DNA of 64,000 nucleotides from Calvatia gigantea (Eukaryota; Basidiomycota; Agaricomycetes; Agaricales; Lycoperdaceae). Shown in pieces: positions 12,101-21,955 of this stretch. The notes under the pieces are model-generated. The model had not been told where the DNA came from. It worked only from the letters and a program-made list of their open reading frames with translations, and made no database searches. Each line of letters opens with the position of its first letter. Position 1 is the stretch's first letter. The stretch spans positions 4,278,001 to 4,342,000 of the forward strand of contig JACAAK010000004.1 in NCBI GenBank assembly GCA_025093985.1. The letters are read 5' to 3'. Made by a program: the position numbers and the translations under genes.

Positions 12101-13157
12101 CAAGTCCTAGTATTGGACGGCGACTTCCATAAAGTCAAACTTCCTTAAAGCAACCATTGTTATTCCTGTAGTTGGCGGACAAAACATTTTAACGTGCTCA
12201 TCCATGCTCTGACTTTAAACAGGTTTTCAAACTTGGGTGTGTGAACATGCACTTAACACAAGTGAAGTAACGTTGGTGCTGGAAGCAGGGCGTGATATAA
12301 AGCGACGCAGCTCCTCTATAAGAGAAATAGTATATGGGGGCAATCGCTCGAGCCAGTGGCATATTTAACTATATTCTGAAGTATTTCCTGAAACAACATA
12401 ATGGCGGTATTACCAGCTCATTATCCTTCTCCTCTTATTTCCCAGCTGCAAGGACGCAATTAAGCATTCTTCTCCTTGCTATCTTCTTTGGATATTTTTG
12501 CGAATGCTGCAAGTACTGCTGCTATTGGTGCAGTGCCATTGGTTTTATTGGTGCTGCAAGCCTTGCAGCTGCTGTCTACCATACCAGCATAAGTGCTGCA
12601 AATGTGGCAGCTCACTGCCTTAGCACGGCATAAAGCGCTTGAAGTGCATGAGCTATCCATGGAAAGAATAAAGCAGTAGTCGAATAGACATGGAAGGGGT
12701 AAAGCATTGGAGCCTGAAGTAAAGGAATGAATGGCGGACTTCTCAAAGATATTTTCTATATCCCAGCTTTATTTGATTAAGCGGGCCTTAGCAGCTTATA
12801 ACTGCCAGCTTAAGTGAGTCAAATAGCTCAGGTATATGCTCATGGTGTGTTATTCTACTCAAGGCAGGACTTGCCCAATTGACTTGAAACACAAGAACAC
12901 AAGGCTTATAATTTGCCTGACACTGCGGTATTTATTGCGGTCACTAAGACCAGCTAATTTACCAGCAAAGCAGAGCATAGTGCTCAGCGTAAATGATACA
13001 TCATATAGTAAATTACTGAGGTGGATCTGAAGAGAATCCCAGAAAGCCCAAAGTGTCATCATCGATCAGAGAGAGAATACCAGAACAGAGGTGGAGCAAC
13101 CAGAGCGGAACAGTTCTGCTGCAACCCAGAATGGGGAGCAGACCTAAAGTGGTCAAA

Positions 13158-13779
13158 TGTTAAGCACGGGTCACGCGGGTGAGACGACTGGAGTCTAGAC
13201 GCCCGGAATGATGTGTGGATGCAGACGAAGATGGACGAAGCGGGTGAACTCGGGAGGACTGTGGCTTCAACGTATGTATTGCGCCCTCCTGCCGACAAGT
13301 GGTCCTAACTTCAGAATAAGGGACGAGGGCAGAGTCAGAGGCAGAGACAGAGACAGAGACAGAGGTAGGATAGAAGTAGCGTGTCGCTAAGTAGATTTCA
13401 GACTGAGGATTACAGGCGAAGTAGCTATGGTTTATATACGCGAGGAAGTGTGGTTCTACAAAAGGAAACTACTACAACTTCATGTGTGGGCCAGGTATGG
13501 CCGCTAGATAAAAACACCGGGAATGCAACTAGCTAAAAGGAATAAGGTGAAACAGGAATGATATGAATGGTAAAAGGGATTGCAAGGGAAATGGGAGTAG
13601 GTATGACGACTGGAGAAATGTACAAGGAGGATAATCGGAAATTAACGTCAGACATAATAGTAAGAATGGAGAGCAGGGGAGACAGGGGAGAGCAGGTGAG
13701 AGCGAATGGTAAATAAAATATAAAGTATAGTCTGGGTAAGAGCAGGTGAAGCGGGTGAGCACATGTACGGGTTGTGACA
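13158..13779 (-). mobile_element. Gypsy-A solo LTR
   Basis: 622 bp, TGTCACAACC...TTAACA on the minus strand, the same length as the two LTRs of the complete Gypsy-A at 19706-27739. Flanks TCAAA and GTCTC do not form a target duplication: one side is Copia-L internal sequence, the other a Gypsy-B RT gene. This is the junction expected from recombination between two Gypsy-A copies with loss of everything between. Confidence 0.9.
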
Positions 13780-14835
13780 GTCTCCTGGAATGGCAAAGTC
13801 ATCCATGTAGTTTACGATGTCTCCGTTTTGCAAAAGGTTGTGGAAGATGCTTGTCATCATTCTGGAGAACGTTCCTGGTGAGTTGCTAAAGCCAAAATAC
13901 ATGACTGTTGGTTCAAAGAGCCCTTCATTGGTGAGGAAGGTGGCTTTCCATTCATCTCCTTCTTTGATTCTGACATTGTTGTATCCCCAGATGATGTCTA
14001 ATTTATTGAAGTATTTTGCCTTCCCAAGTTTGTTGATTACTTCACCAATTCTTGGCAATGGTGTCTTGTCTTTGACTACCACATTGTTTAGTTGTCTGTA
14101 GTCTTGGATTAGCCTTTTGGATCTGTCTTTCTTTGGGATGAAGAAAGTTGGTGCTGCATATGGGGATTTCAATGGCTGTATTTGTCCTGATTCTAGGTTT
14201 TCCTTGATGAATGACTTGAGTTCATCCTGTTCTTTGACCATCATGTTGTATGTTCCTGCACTTATTTCTTTTGGGGCATCTTCGGTTAGGACTATTTCGT
14301 GGTCCCATTTGGTTCATTCTGGGAGCTTGTCGAATGTTGTTTTGTTGAACAAGTGTGTGAATGGTTGTACGTAGTCTGGTAGGTCTTCCGGCTTGGTCGG
14401 GTCTGGTTCATCTTCCTCCTCCCATAGGTCTTCCGTAGTGGCTATGCTTTGTATTTTTTCGGTGATAGGAATGTTCTGATGGGGGAATTCGCAGCCTGGC
14501 GAGCATTGGGTGAACTTGATTTCTCCATTGTTCCAATCTACTTCCAGGTTATGTTTGACTAGCCAATCATGTCCTAGGAAGATTTCTGCTCTGTCTTGTA
14601 GTTGTACAACTGAGGCCTCAATTTGTTCCTTGTGTCCCTGGATATCAATGTTGATTGTGGTGGTCTCTGTTACTCTTCTGCCTTGGTTAGGTGTTCCGTC
14701 CGTGTTTAGTACCAAAATTTGTTGTTCCAATTTCCGGGTAGGGAGTCTTTCTTCGTCTACCAGTTTTTTGCTGATGCTGCTGGTTGTACACCCTGAGTCT
14801 ATGATGGTGTTGACTGTTATCTCCTTTCCTGCCAT
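13780..14835 (-). pseudogene. Gypsy-B pol: protease and truncated reverse transcriptase
   Basis: ATG at 14835. The aspartic protease motif is IIDSGCTTSS (around residues 11-20), followed by LGHDWLVKHN. One in-frame TGA at 14314-14316 separates this from the RT part, which shows the fingers region PTFFIPKKD, KLDIIWGYNN, GFSNSPGTF and the catalytic NYMDDF. The frame then leaves the element into the Gypsy-A LTR, so thumb, RNase H and integrase are absent. The TGA sits where arginine is expected (LPE-stop-TKWDHE), consistent with CGA to TGA. The enzyme would copy element RNA into cDNA in Gag particles; this copy cannot. Confidence 0.88.
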
Positions 14836-14939
14836 TTGTATTTTTCCTTTTAGATTTAGTACGCGCTTTCTTCTCTGAGGAATCGTATAGAATTTGTCTG
14901 ATATCCTAGATACAAGCTTTTTGACTCTCGAGGTAGCAC

Positions 14940-16028
14940 CTACTCAGAGTCTTTGGAAAAATCCTTCCCTTCTTCATTGGTGACCTCTTCTACTCCTCGG
15001 ACTTGGATCTTCTTGGGTGTGGTGCAGGCTTTGGCTATGTGCCCCTTTTTTCCACAGTTGTAGCATATTAACCCCTTGGGCTTTTTGCAATCTTTGGCGA
15101 TGTGGCCAAAAACACCACAATTGTAGCACTTCGGCTCTCCTTTGTCATTGAAGATGTAATGCCTACTTCCTATCTTTATAGGTTCACCCATTCCTCCATA
15201 GGTGGTGCCGGTGTTTGTTTTCCTGTCTCCTTGGTATTCAGATGCTTCATATCCTTGTCTGATGGACAATATGGCTTCTTTCCATTCCACATATGTGTCT
15301 GGCCTAGCAGAAGGTGGATAGCCTGTGATTGTGTGTATGATATCCTAATGGGTGTTCTTCCTAAGTAGGAACATGGCATTCAGTACTTCAAATTTGATTA
15401 GGTAGTTGGCAGTGTTTCGGTTTCCTTGTTTGAATTTTTCAATCTGCCATTCTGCTTTACTGTTTGAGGCATCGTCTGAGAAGGTCCTTCTAAATTCCTC
15501 GGAGAAGACCTTCCAGTCTACTGAGTCTTCAGATTCCAGGATGGCTGGTGCTCTCATAGCTGCATATGCTCCTGCAGTTCCACCTCGCAGTCTGGCTAGA
15601 ACTGCTATGGCTTTATTGTCTGCTGAGACTATCTTGTTGAATTTCATGAAGAGCGTCATTGCTCTCCACCAGTCATCGAACTTGGTGCAGGTGCTGTCAA
15701 AAAATCCTGGGTCTGGCACTAGGCCTTTCCTACTGGGTGTTGTTGTGGGCACTACTGCATTGTCGGTCATGTTGGAGCCGGTTTCTGATTCTGTTTCGTC
15801 TGAGCTTGATTCGTCTGATTTCTCCTGATGGGCTATCTCTTCCTCTGCTAGGTCGAGTTCGTTTAGAAGTTCTGATAATACTTCCTCTTCTGCTGGGTTT
15901 GCTCCGGGTTCATTGTGTGTTTCTTCAGGTACTTCAGGGTTCCCTGTTTCTTCCTCATCTGATGTTTTGGATTCGTCATCAGTGACTTCGAGATTTGGTT
16001 CTCTGTATTCATCCAGGTTCAAGCTCAT
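14940..16028 (-). pseudogene. Gypsy-B gag with two CCHC zinc knuckles
   Basis: 362 codons from the ATG at 16028. An acidic N-terminus (EEETGNPE, DESSSDETES) is followed by a capsid-like middle part and two C-terminal zinc knuckles, [14 protein letters not shown] and [15 protein letters not shown] single in-frame TAG at 15345-15347 interrupts it after LLRKNTH; the downstream part stays in the same frame, so one CAG to TAG change explains it. pol starts 105 nt downstream in a separate ORF. Confidence 0.88.
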
Positions 16029-16108
16029 ATACTAGCTTCTGGGTTGCTCCTGTTCAGGCCTATTTTCAGCCTACTCCTTGCAAGGTGAGGTGGGGACACT
16101 TAACCAAA

Positions 16109-16415
16109 TGTTACAACCTTAGTCTGATAAGACCTCAGGTTGCAGCTTAGGCTAAGTCTTGAGGGCAAATAAGGGGGAAAGAACTAGGTGGTTAAGCATA
16201 CCGAATACAGGAGTATGTATGTATGCTTAAATACAGAAGGAACATCCAGTTGAATGGATGGAGATAACTACATGAAACGTCCGATGACTATGGCATAGTA
16301 GTTATGAGTCAGAGTTTGGGGATCGCACAGGTAGAATAACTGAAACAGGTACACAGCTAGGAGGGAATGTAGACAAGTACAGAGCTGATACAAGAATAGA
16401 CTGGAGTTCACAACA
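16109..16415 (-). repeat. Gypsy-B copy 1, 5' LTR
   Basis: 307 bp, minus-strand TGTTGTGAAC...GGTTGTAACA. Related to 18832-19127 and to the fragment at 6997-7156. Confidence 0.88.
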
Positions 16416-16565
16416 TTCATGTTATTTTGTGGAATTGTCCCTCATATTGTCAGATTGCCTCCCCATGAACTTGCCTTGTGCAGAAATCTTTAAATATCTA
16501 TTCTGTCAGCTTAATCTAAGCCGTACATCCATATCACACTTGGTATTCTATTTCTGCCTCTTTAG
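16416..16565. other. Unassigned 150 bp between Gypsy-B LTR and Gypsy-C fragment
   Basis: Does not continue the Gypsy-C protease (compare 28790-28830) and shows no ORF or repeat I can recognise. It may be a remnant of deeper host or element sequence. Confidence 0.4.
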
Positions 16566-16824
16566 TGCATACTCCATGGCATTCTGCTGTGTCTGTAGTT
16601 TCCAGTTCTACTTGCAGCATGAGTGAAGTCCCACACTGGTCCAGAGCAGCTATAACAGGTTTGGGTGGGAGGCACTTTTCCCACTTAGGATGGCAAGGTG
16701 TTGAAGGGGTTTTCTGTGGTGCAGCTTTCAGTTCAGGTGTGGATGAGGATGAATGGTCATCTATTTGGTCTATGGGTAGCACACTGAACCTATTTACACT
16801 TTGCAGTGAGGGTGCACTCTCCAC
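16566..16824 (-). pseudogene. Gypsy-C copy 1 pol, N-terminal fragment
   Basis: Aligned with 28533-28800 of copy 2 (QSVNRFSVLPID..., KPVIAALDQCGTSLMLQVELE). It begins 8 nt after the gag stop without an ATG (GTG in that position) and in a different frame, so it is normally expressed as a gag-pol read-through or frameshift product. It ends before the protease active site. Confidence 0.75.
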
Positions 16825-16832
16825 TTGCTGCT

Positions 16833-17936
16833 CTACAGAAAATCTGCTTCTTCAGCTGCTTGAGCTGAGTCTGCTGCTTCTTTCATATCTTTCTTGGCCA
16901 GGAGTCTCATAAGAAGGTCATCTTCCTCCTCCACAGTCAAGTGGCATATGTCATGTCTAAGTGGACATTCAGCCTTGATATGTCCAATCTTCTTGCAACA
17001 ATAGCAGGTAGGTGGGAGTGGAGCAGGTTTGTGAGAGGCATCTACCTCCATAGGTGCAGGGGTGCTGAGAGACAGTGTGGGCCAAATGGGTGGAGGTGGA
17101 ACAGTAACTAGTGGGAATGGAAGGGAACAGAGGGGTTTAGCTTTTGGAGGTAGCGGGTTGGAGCAGGTGATGGCTTGGAAGGCATTGTTGGCAGCCCTCA
17201 CCTGGTCAATGCATTGAGCATACCAACCTTCTATGTTGTTGTCCCAGGGGCATCCTGAGACCATGGTGGCTACTATGTTCTGGATTGTCAGCTGAAGTCC
17301 ACACTGGAATTTCACAACTATTACCTTCAGGTCAGTGTACCCTGAGTCTGCAATAAGGTTGTGGAAGTTGTCAAGGTAGTCATCGACATTCCAGTTGCTC
17401 TGGTGGTATCCTGTGCCCTCCAGAATATTGACTGCAGCAGCTTCTGCATCCATAGGGAAGAAATGCAGATAGAACTTGGTGGAGAAATCTTCCCAACCAA
17501 GGAAGCAGGTTTGCCCTGGGTGTTGCTCTTCCCAATGCATTACATTCTCAGCCCACTTAGCTGCGTGGCCATTCTTCATGTATGACAATGCCCACAGGAT
17601 CTGGGCATTTTTGTCTTTGAAGTGATCCTTGCACAACTGAAGGTAGATGTGGCAGGAGTTAAGGAATGCATGACCTCTAGAGTGATCTCCATTGAAGTCA
17701 GATGGGGTGGCTACCTTGGCCCAGATGGATGTGAAGTGTGGCTGAGGTATGGGGGTATGGTCAGTGGAAGGTTGTGGAGCATGGGGAGCAGAGGCATTTG
17801 CAGTAGCCACCATACTGATCTGACTTTGTAAGGATGAGAGTGTTTCATATACTCTTAGTTCAGATGCTGTCTGATGATTTATCACCTCCTGCAGGCTGTT
17901 CTACAGCTGTGCGAGTATTTGTTCCAAGAGAGACAT
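16833..17936 (-). pseudogene. Gypsy-C copy 1 gag
   Basis: Likely start ATG at 17936 (MSLLEQILAQL), as in copy 2. Codon 12 is TAG where copy 2 has CAG, after which the frame is open for 350 codons. Capsid-like middle part (residues about 70-290) and one zinc knuckle near the C-terminus, CYCCKKIGHIKAECPLRH. Ends EEADFL. One nonsense mutation only. Confidence 0.85.
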
Positions 17937-18121
17937 GCTCTGTGCTGGCTATAGTTGATCTTGCTGTAGTTGCCCCTGCTGCTGTTGCAGCTGGGGCTAG
18001 TCTGACATGGAGAGTAGGTCAGGCAGGTAGAGATGGGGTCAGCTGGTGGAGGGTGATCAAGAGGAACTCCTTGAAGTTATTTTCAGTGGGCGACCAGGTC
18101 TCTTGTGAGATCTAATTCTTC

Positions 18122-18459
18122 TGTAAGGGCAACCCACAGTCTGAGTGGCTTGGGGACGTGAAGTTCTCATGAGGTGGGTGAGCAGGTAACTGCAGGGGAA
18201 TCCTTAGTTGTATTACAAGTGGCTGTGTAGACTATATACCTGCGGGGGAATCCTTAGAGAATCAGATAAGGGTCCCTTGCAGGTATACAGGTTAATATAT
18301 ACTACATTACTGTCCATTGTCCTATTGTTTCATTATGTATGTAAGTCCATCATTGTCCTTCAGGGTCTCCAGTTGTTACTCATGTCTGTGTGGCTGAGAG
18401 CAGGTGAGAGCATAAGGTTGTGGGACAGTCCAGAGGGACTGTCAGAGGTTGCCCTGACA
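18122..18459 (-). repeat. Gypsy-C copy 1, 5' LTR
   Basis: 338 bp, minus-strand TGTCAGGGCAACC...GCCCTTACA; same length as the 3' LTR of copy 2 at 39211-39548. Confidence 0.9.
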
Positions 18460-18511
18460 CTATGTCTGGTTCTGTTTCTGTCAATTCATCTAATTCTGAT
18501 TCCTCCTGTTC

Positions 18512-18751
18512 TTATGTTGGGTTCTTCTGATGTCCTAACTCTTCTTCTGCTAAGTCGAGTTTGTTTAAAAGTTCTGATATTACTTCCTCTTCTACTATTG
18601 GGTTCTCCTGTATATATTCTCTGGGTTCATCATGTTTGATTGGTTCTACAGGTACTTCTGGGTTCCCTGTTTCTTCTTCATCTGAAGTTTCTGACTTGTT
18701 ATCTGTGACTTTGAGATTCAGTTCTCTGTATTCATCTGGGTTTGAGCTCAT
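18512..18751 (-). pseudogene. Gypsy-B copy 2 gag, N-terminal fragment
   Basis: ATG at 18751, 79 residues, acidic (DEEETGNPE, VEEEVISELL), stop TAA, followed by about 50 nt of recognisable but out-of-function gag sequence to 18460. The counterpart in copy 1 starts at 16028. Confidence 0.8.
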
Positions 18752-18831
18752 ATACTAGCTCCTGGATTCATTGTTGTTCAGGCCTGTTTCAGCCTTCTCC
18801 TTGTAAGGTGAGGTAGGGATGCTTAACCAAA

Positions 18832-19127
18832 TGTTATGACCTTAGTCTGAGTGAACCTCAGGTTACAACTTTAGGCTAAGACTTGAGGGCAAGTAAGGAG
18901 AGAAGAAGGAGGTGGTTAAGTATACCAAATACAGGAGAGTGTATGTATGCTTAAATACAGGAGGCATCTAATTAAATGGATGGAGCTAACTATATAAAAC
19001 GTCCGATAACAATGGCATGGTAGTTCTATGAGTCAATACTCAGAGATTGCTGGGACATGAATAGGTGAAACAGATATGAGATAGAGATGAGTATGGAAGT
19101 GCAATAGAAACAGTGGAATTCATAACA
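18832..19127 (-). repeat. Gypsy-B copy 2, 5' LTR
   Basis: 296 bp, minus-strand TGTTATGAATTCC...GGTCATAACA, flanked inside by a TTTGGTTAAG primer-binding region as in copy 1. Confidence 0.88.
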
Positions 19128-19187
19128 TTGCCCACTTCATGAGAGCCTCACATTCCTGAGCTGCTCAGACTATGGGTTGCCCTTACA
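19128..19187 (+). repeat. Gypsy-C copy 2, 5' LTR remnant
   Basis: Last 60 bp of the LTR (CCCACTTCATGAGAGCC...GCCCTTACA), compare 39490-39548. The first ~280 bp are missing at the boundary with Gypsy-B copy 2. Confidence 0.8.
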
Positions 19188-19372
19188 GAAGAATTGAATC
19201 TCATAAGAAACTCAGTCACCCACTGGGAACAACTCTAAGGAGTTCCTCTCAAACACCCCCTATCAGCTGACCCCATTTCTATCTGTCTGACCTGGCCCCC
19301 ATGTCAGACCAGCCCTAGCTGCAACAGTAGCAGGGACAACCACAGCAGGTTCAACTGCAGCCAGTGCAGAAT

Positions 19373-19705
19373 ATGTCTCCCCTGAAACAAATACTTGTAC
19401 AACTGCAGGATAGCCTGCAGGAGGTGATAAATTATTAGGCAGCATCCAAACTGAGAGTCTATGAAACACTCTCCTCCTTACAAGGTCAAATTAGCACAGT
19501 GGCTGCTGCAAATGCCCCTGTCCCCCATGCTCCACAACCCTCCGCCAACTACACTCCTGCTCCTGTACCTCAGCTACACCCCACATTCACCTGGGCCAAG
19601 ATAGCTACCCCATCCGACTTTGACAGAGATCACTCCAGAGATTGCGCATTTCTCAACTCTTGCCACATCTACCTTCAGTTGTACAAGGATTAGTTTGAGG
19701 ATGAA
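19373..19705 (+). pseudogene. Gypsy-C copy 2 gag, first part
   Basis: ATG at 19373 (MSPLKQILVQLQDSLQE). Stops occur at codon 24 (TAG after INY) and near 19694 (TAG after LYKD). The frame is cut at 19705 by Gypsy-A and resumes at 27745. The 5-bp ATGAA at 19701-19705 is repeated at 27740-27744. Confidence 0.85.
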
Positions 19706-20327
19706 TGTCACAACCCATACATGCACTCACCCGCTTCACCCACTCTTACCCAGACTATACTTTATATTTTATTTACCATTCGCTCTCACCTGCTCTCCCC
19801 CATCTCCCCTGCTCTCCATTCTTACTATTATGTCTGACGTTAATTTCCGATTATCCTTCTTGTACATTTCTCCAGTCGTCATACCTACTCCCATTTCCCT
19901 TGCAATCCCTTTTACCATTCATATCGTTCCTGTTTCACCTTATTCCTTTTAGCTAGTTGCATTCCCAGTGTTTTTATCTAGTGGCCATACCTGGCCTGCA
20001 CCTGAAGTCATAGTAGTTTCCTTTTGTAGAACCACACTTCCTCACATATATAAACCGTAGCTACTTCACCTGTAATCCTCAGTCTGAAATCTACTTAGCG
20101 ACATGCTACTTCTATTCTACCTCTGTCTCTGTCTCTGTCTCCGCCTCTGACTCTGTCCTTGTCCCTTATTCTGAAGTTAGGACCACTTGTTGGCAGGAGG
20201 GTGCAACACATACGCTGAAGCCACGGTCCTCCCAAGTTCGCCCGCTTCGTCCATCTTCGTCCACATCCACGCATCATCCCGGGTGTCTAGACTCCGGTCA
20301 TCTCACCCATGTGACCCGCACTTAACA
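19706..20327 (+). repeat. Gypsy-A 5' LTR
   Basis: TGTCACAACC...TTAACA, 622 bp. It contains a short CTCTGT hexanucleotide run near 20120-20150 and a possible TATA motif ACATATATAAACC near 20044. Confidence 0.95.
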
Positions 20328-20377
20328 GTATTTCAGACTCCCAACTCCTGCTGTCGATTTCTATTCCTTCACTTACT

Positions 20378-21955
20378 ATGGCTACATTTGTCAGAACTAA
20401 GACTGGCACAACTGTTCATCGGTCCCTTTGCAACAATCCCAAACGAACCCCTTCATCAACCCAATCCACCCCCAGAACTCAGAGATTGAAACGGTCTCAC
20501 CTATCTGTTCCAGGCGACTTCCCACAAAACTCCCCTAACCCCTTCGCAGAGCTGATCTGGGAGGAACTTCCCGAACATAGCTCCAGCCCACCTCAGGGCC
20601 CGAGTAGTGGAAATGGCATAGGCAGCACAGTTCCACCTGGAGATCCTGGCTACCCTGGTGGTGGTGACTATGGTATTAATGATAAAGACAACTATGGCGA
20701 TGACTAGAACGATGGTCTAGAATATGCTGATTACCCTTACCCCAATCCTGATGATGGTGGAGGCGATGGGCCTGGAGGCAATGACGAACCTGAGGAACCA
20801 TCGGATGATGATGACGATGGTGATGATGAAACAAGCACTAGTGAGCCGCACAGCTGTCGGGGACTTGATCGCCCTCTGGCCCACACTATTAGATCCCTCG
20901 CTAATGCCATAGATGATCGTGCCCACTCTCAGCCGCCCCAGCCTCCTCAACCTCCCTGTACTAAGGCCTGCGAACCCGAACCATTCAGCGGTGCCAACCC
21001 TGATGACCTTCCTTGCTTCCTTTTCCAATGTCGACTCTATTTCCGTGCCAACCCTACACAATTCACATCTGATACCACCAAGGTCAACTTCGCCCTCACC
21101 TTCCTTACTGACGTCACTCTTTGCTGGTTTGAAACTGGCATCGACCAGAAAGAGACTCAAGGCATATCCCATGCCTAGTCCACTGACTGGGATGAGTTCA
21201 CCACTGAGCTCAAGACCAACTTCGGTGTAGCCGACCTGAAGGGCGAATCAGCCAAACTCCTGGAGAATCTGAAGATGAAGCATGGTGAGAAGATCACCAC
21301 CTATAACATTGAATTCATGCAGCTCTCATCCCGACTTCGATGGGGCAATGACGTTCTCTGCTACCACTACTACAAAGGCCTCCCTAATTGTCTCCAAGAT
21401 GCCCTCTCTTCTCGCCCCAATGACAAGCCCACCTCGTTCAACGAAATGCGTGAAGCAGCCATCATCCTCGATAATCGCTATTGGGAACATCAACATGAGA
21501 AGACCTGTGTGAAGGAAGCGGCTGAATCGGCGTCCGCTTTTCTCAACAGGAAGTTGGGTAACAACCCTGGACCTTCCTCGAACAAGGCCAGCAGCAACAA
21601 CAACAACAGCAACAACAGCAACAGCAGCAACAACAACAGCAACAGCAACAAGCCCAACCACAGCAGCAGCAAGGGAAACACCTCGAACAAACCCACCAAC
21701 ACTACCCCATCCTCCTCCACACCCGCCAAATCATCCTTCCCCGCTAAACCCAACTTATCTGACAAACTTGGCAAGGATGGCAAGCTGACTACCGAAGAAC
21801 GCAAGTGCTGCCTTGACAACAACCTCTGCCTGTTCTATGGCAATGCCGGCCACAAGGTTAGCGAGTGTAGGAAGAAAGCCACTTCGACTGCAAAGGCTGT
21901 CGCCCGCAAGGCCAAAGTGGTTGGGGAGAGCTCTGAAAAGAGCTTGGAAAAATGA
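20378..21955 (+). pseudogene. Gypsy-A gag
   Basis: 525 codons in one frame from ATG 20378. A Pro/Gly- and Asp/Glu-rich N-terminus is followed by a retrotransposon gag capsid domain (PFSGANPDDLPCFLFQCRLYF onward, roughly residues 205-380, core words CWFE and EFTTEL). An Asn/Ser low-complexity run encoded by AAC/AGC repeats (21590-21670) precedes one zinc knuckle-like motif, CLFYGNAGHKVSEC, with the second Cys replaced by Tyr. Two in-frame stops, TAG 20705-20707 and TAG 21176-21178. The stop overlaps the pol start in ATGA. Gag would form the cytoplasmic particle. Confidence 0.9.

Larger units (their letters stand above)
7157..13157 (-). mobile_element. Copia-L copy 1, large non-coding LTR element, truncated
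   Basis: Minus-strand copy of the element at 31532-38296. It keeps the 3' LTR (7157-7715), the adjacent polypurine tract and almost all of the internal region, but lacks the 5' LTR and about 230 bp after it; it ends at 13157 against a Gypsy-A LTR. The internal region has no ORF longer than about 117 codons and nothing resembling gag, protease, integrase, RT or RNase H, so it looks like a non-autonomous LARD-type derivative. Small ORFs at 11107-11460 (-) and 11822-12148 (+) are present at the same length in copy 2. Inserted within a Gypsy-B LTR. Confidence 0.8.
13780..16415 (-). mobile_element. Gypsy-B copy 1, 5' LTR to middle of RT
   Basis: Ty3/gypsy element read on the minus strand: 5' LTR 16109-16415, primer-binding region just below 16109 (TTTGGTTAAGTGTCCCC), gag 14940-16028, protease-RT 13780-14835. 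The rest of pol and the 3' LTR are missing, replaced at 13779 by the Gypsy-A LTR. The LTR fragment at 6997-7156 is a candidate for its lost 3' LTR. Confidence 0.85.
16566..18459 (-). mobile_element. Gypsy-C copy 1, 5' LTR, gag and start of protease
   Basis: Minus-strand Ty3/gypsy element: 5' LTR 18122-18459, gag 16833-17936, start of pol to 16566. Inserted in the gag gene of Gypsy-B copy 2 (break at 18459/18460). The remainder of pol is missing. It has about 75-85% protein similarity by eye to the plus-strand Gypsy-C copy at 19128-39548. Confidence 0.85.
18460..19127 (-). mobile_element. Gypsy-B copy 2, 5' LTR and first part of gag
   Basis: 5' LTR at 18832-19127 (296 bp), then the gag start at 18751 (MSSNPDEYRELNLKV). 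The ORF runs 80 codons to a TAA and shares the acidic N-terminus of Gypsy-B copy 1 gag. At 18459 it is interrupted by Gypsy-C copy 1. Its outer LTR edge at 19127 cuts the 5' LTR of Gypsy-C copy 2. Confidence 0.85.

Noticed and set aside
13320..13375. Stand-alone microsatellite of CAGAGA type
   Set aside because: It is a fixed part of the Gypsy-A LTR and occurs at the same place in the other two LTRs (20120, 27535).
21490..21822. Leu-rich antisense ORF that would be a membrane protein
   Set aside because: It is the mirror image of the AAC/AGC low-complexity stretch of Gypsy-A gag, with no start context, no introns and no cysteine or catalytic motif, unlike the antisense gene at 25830-26980.
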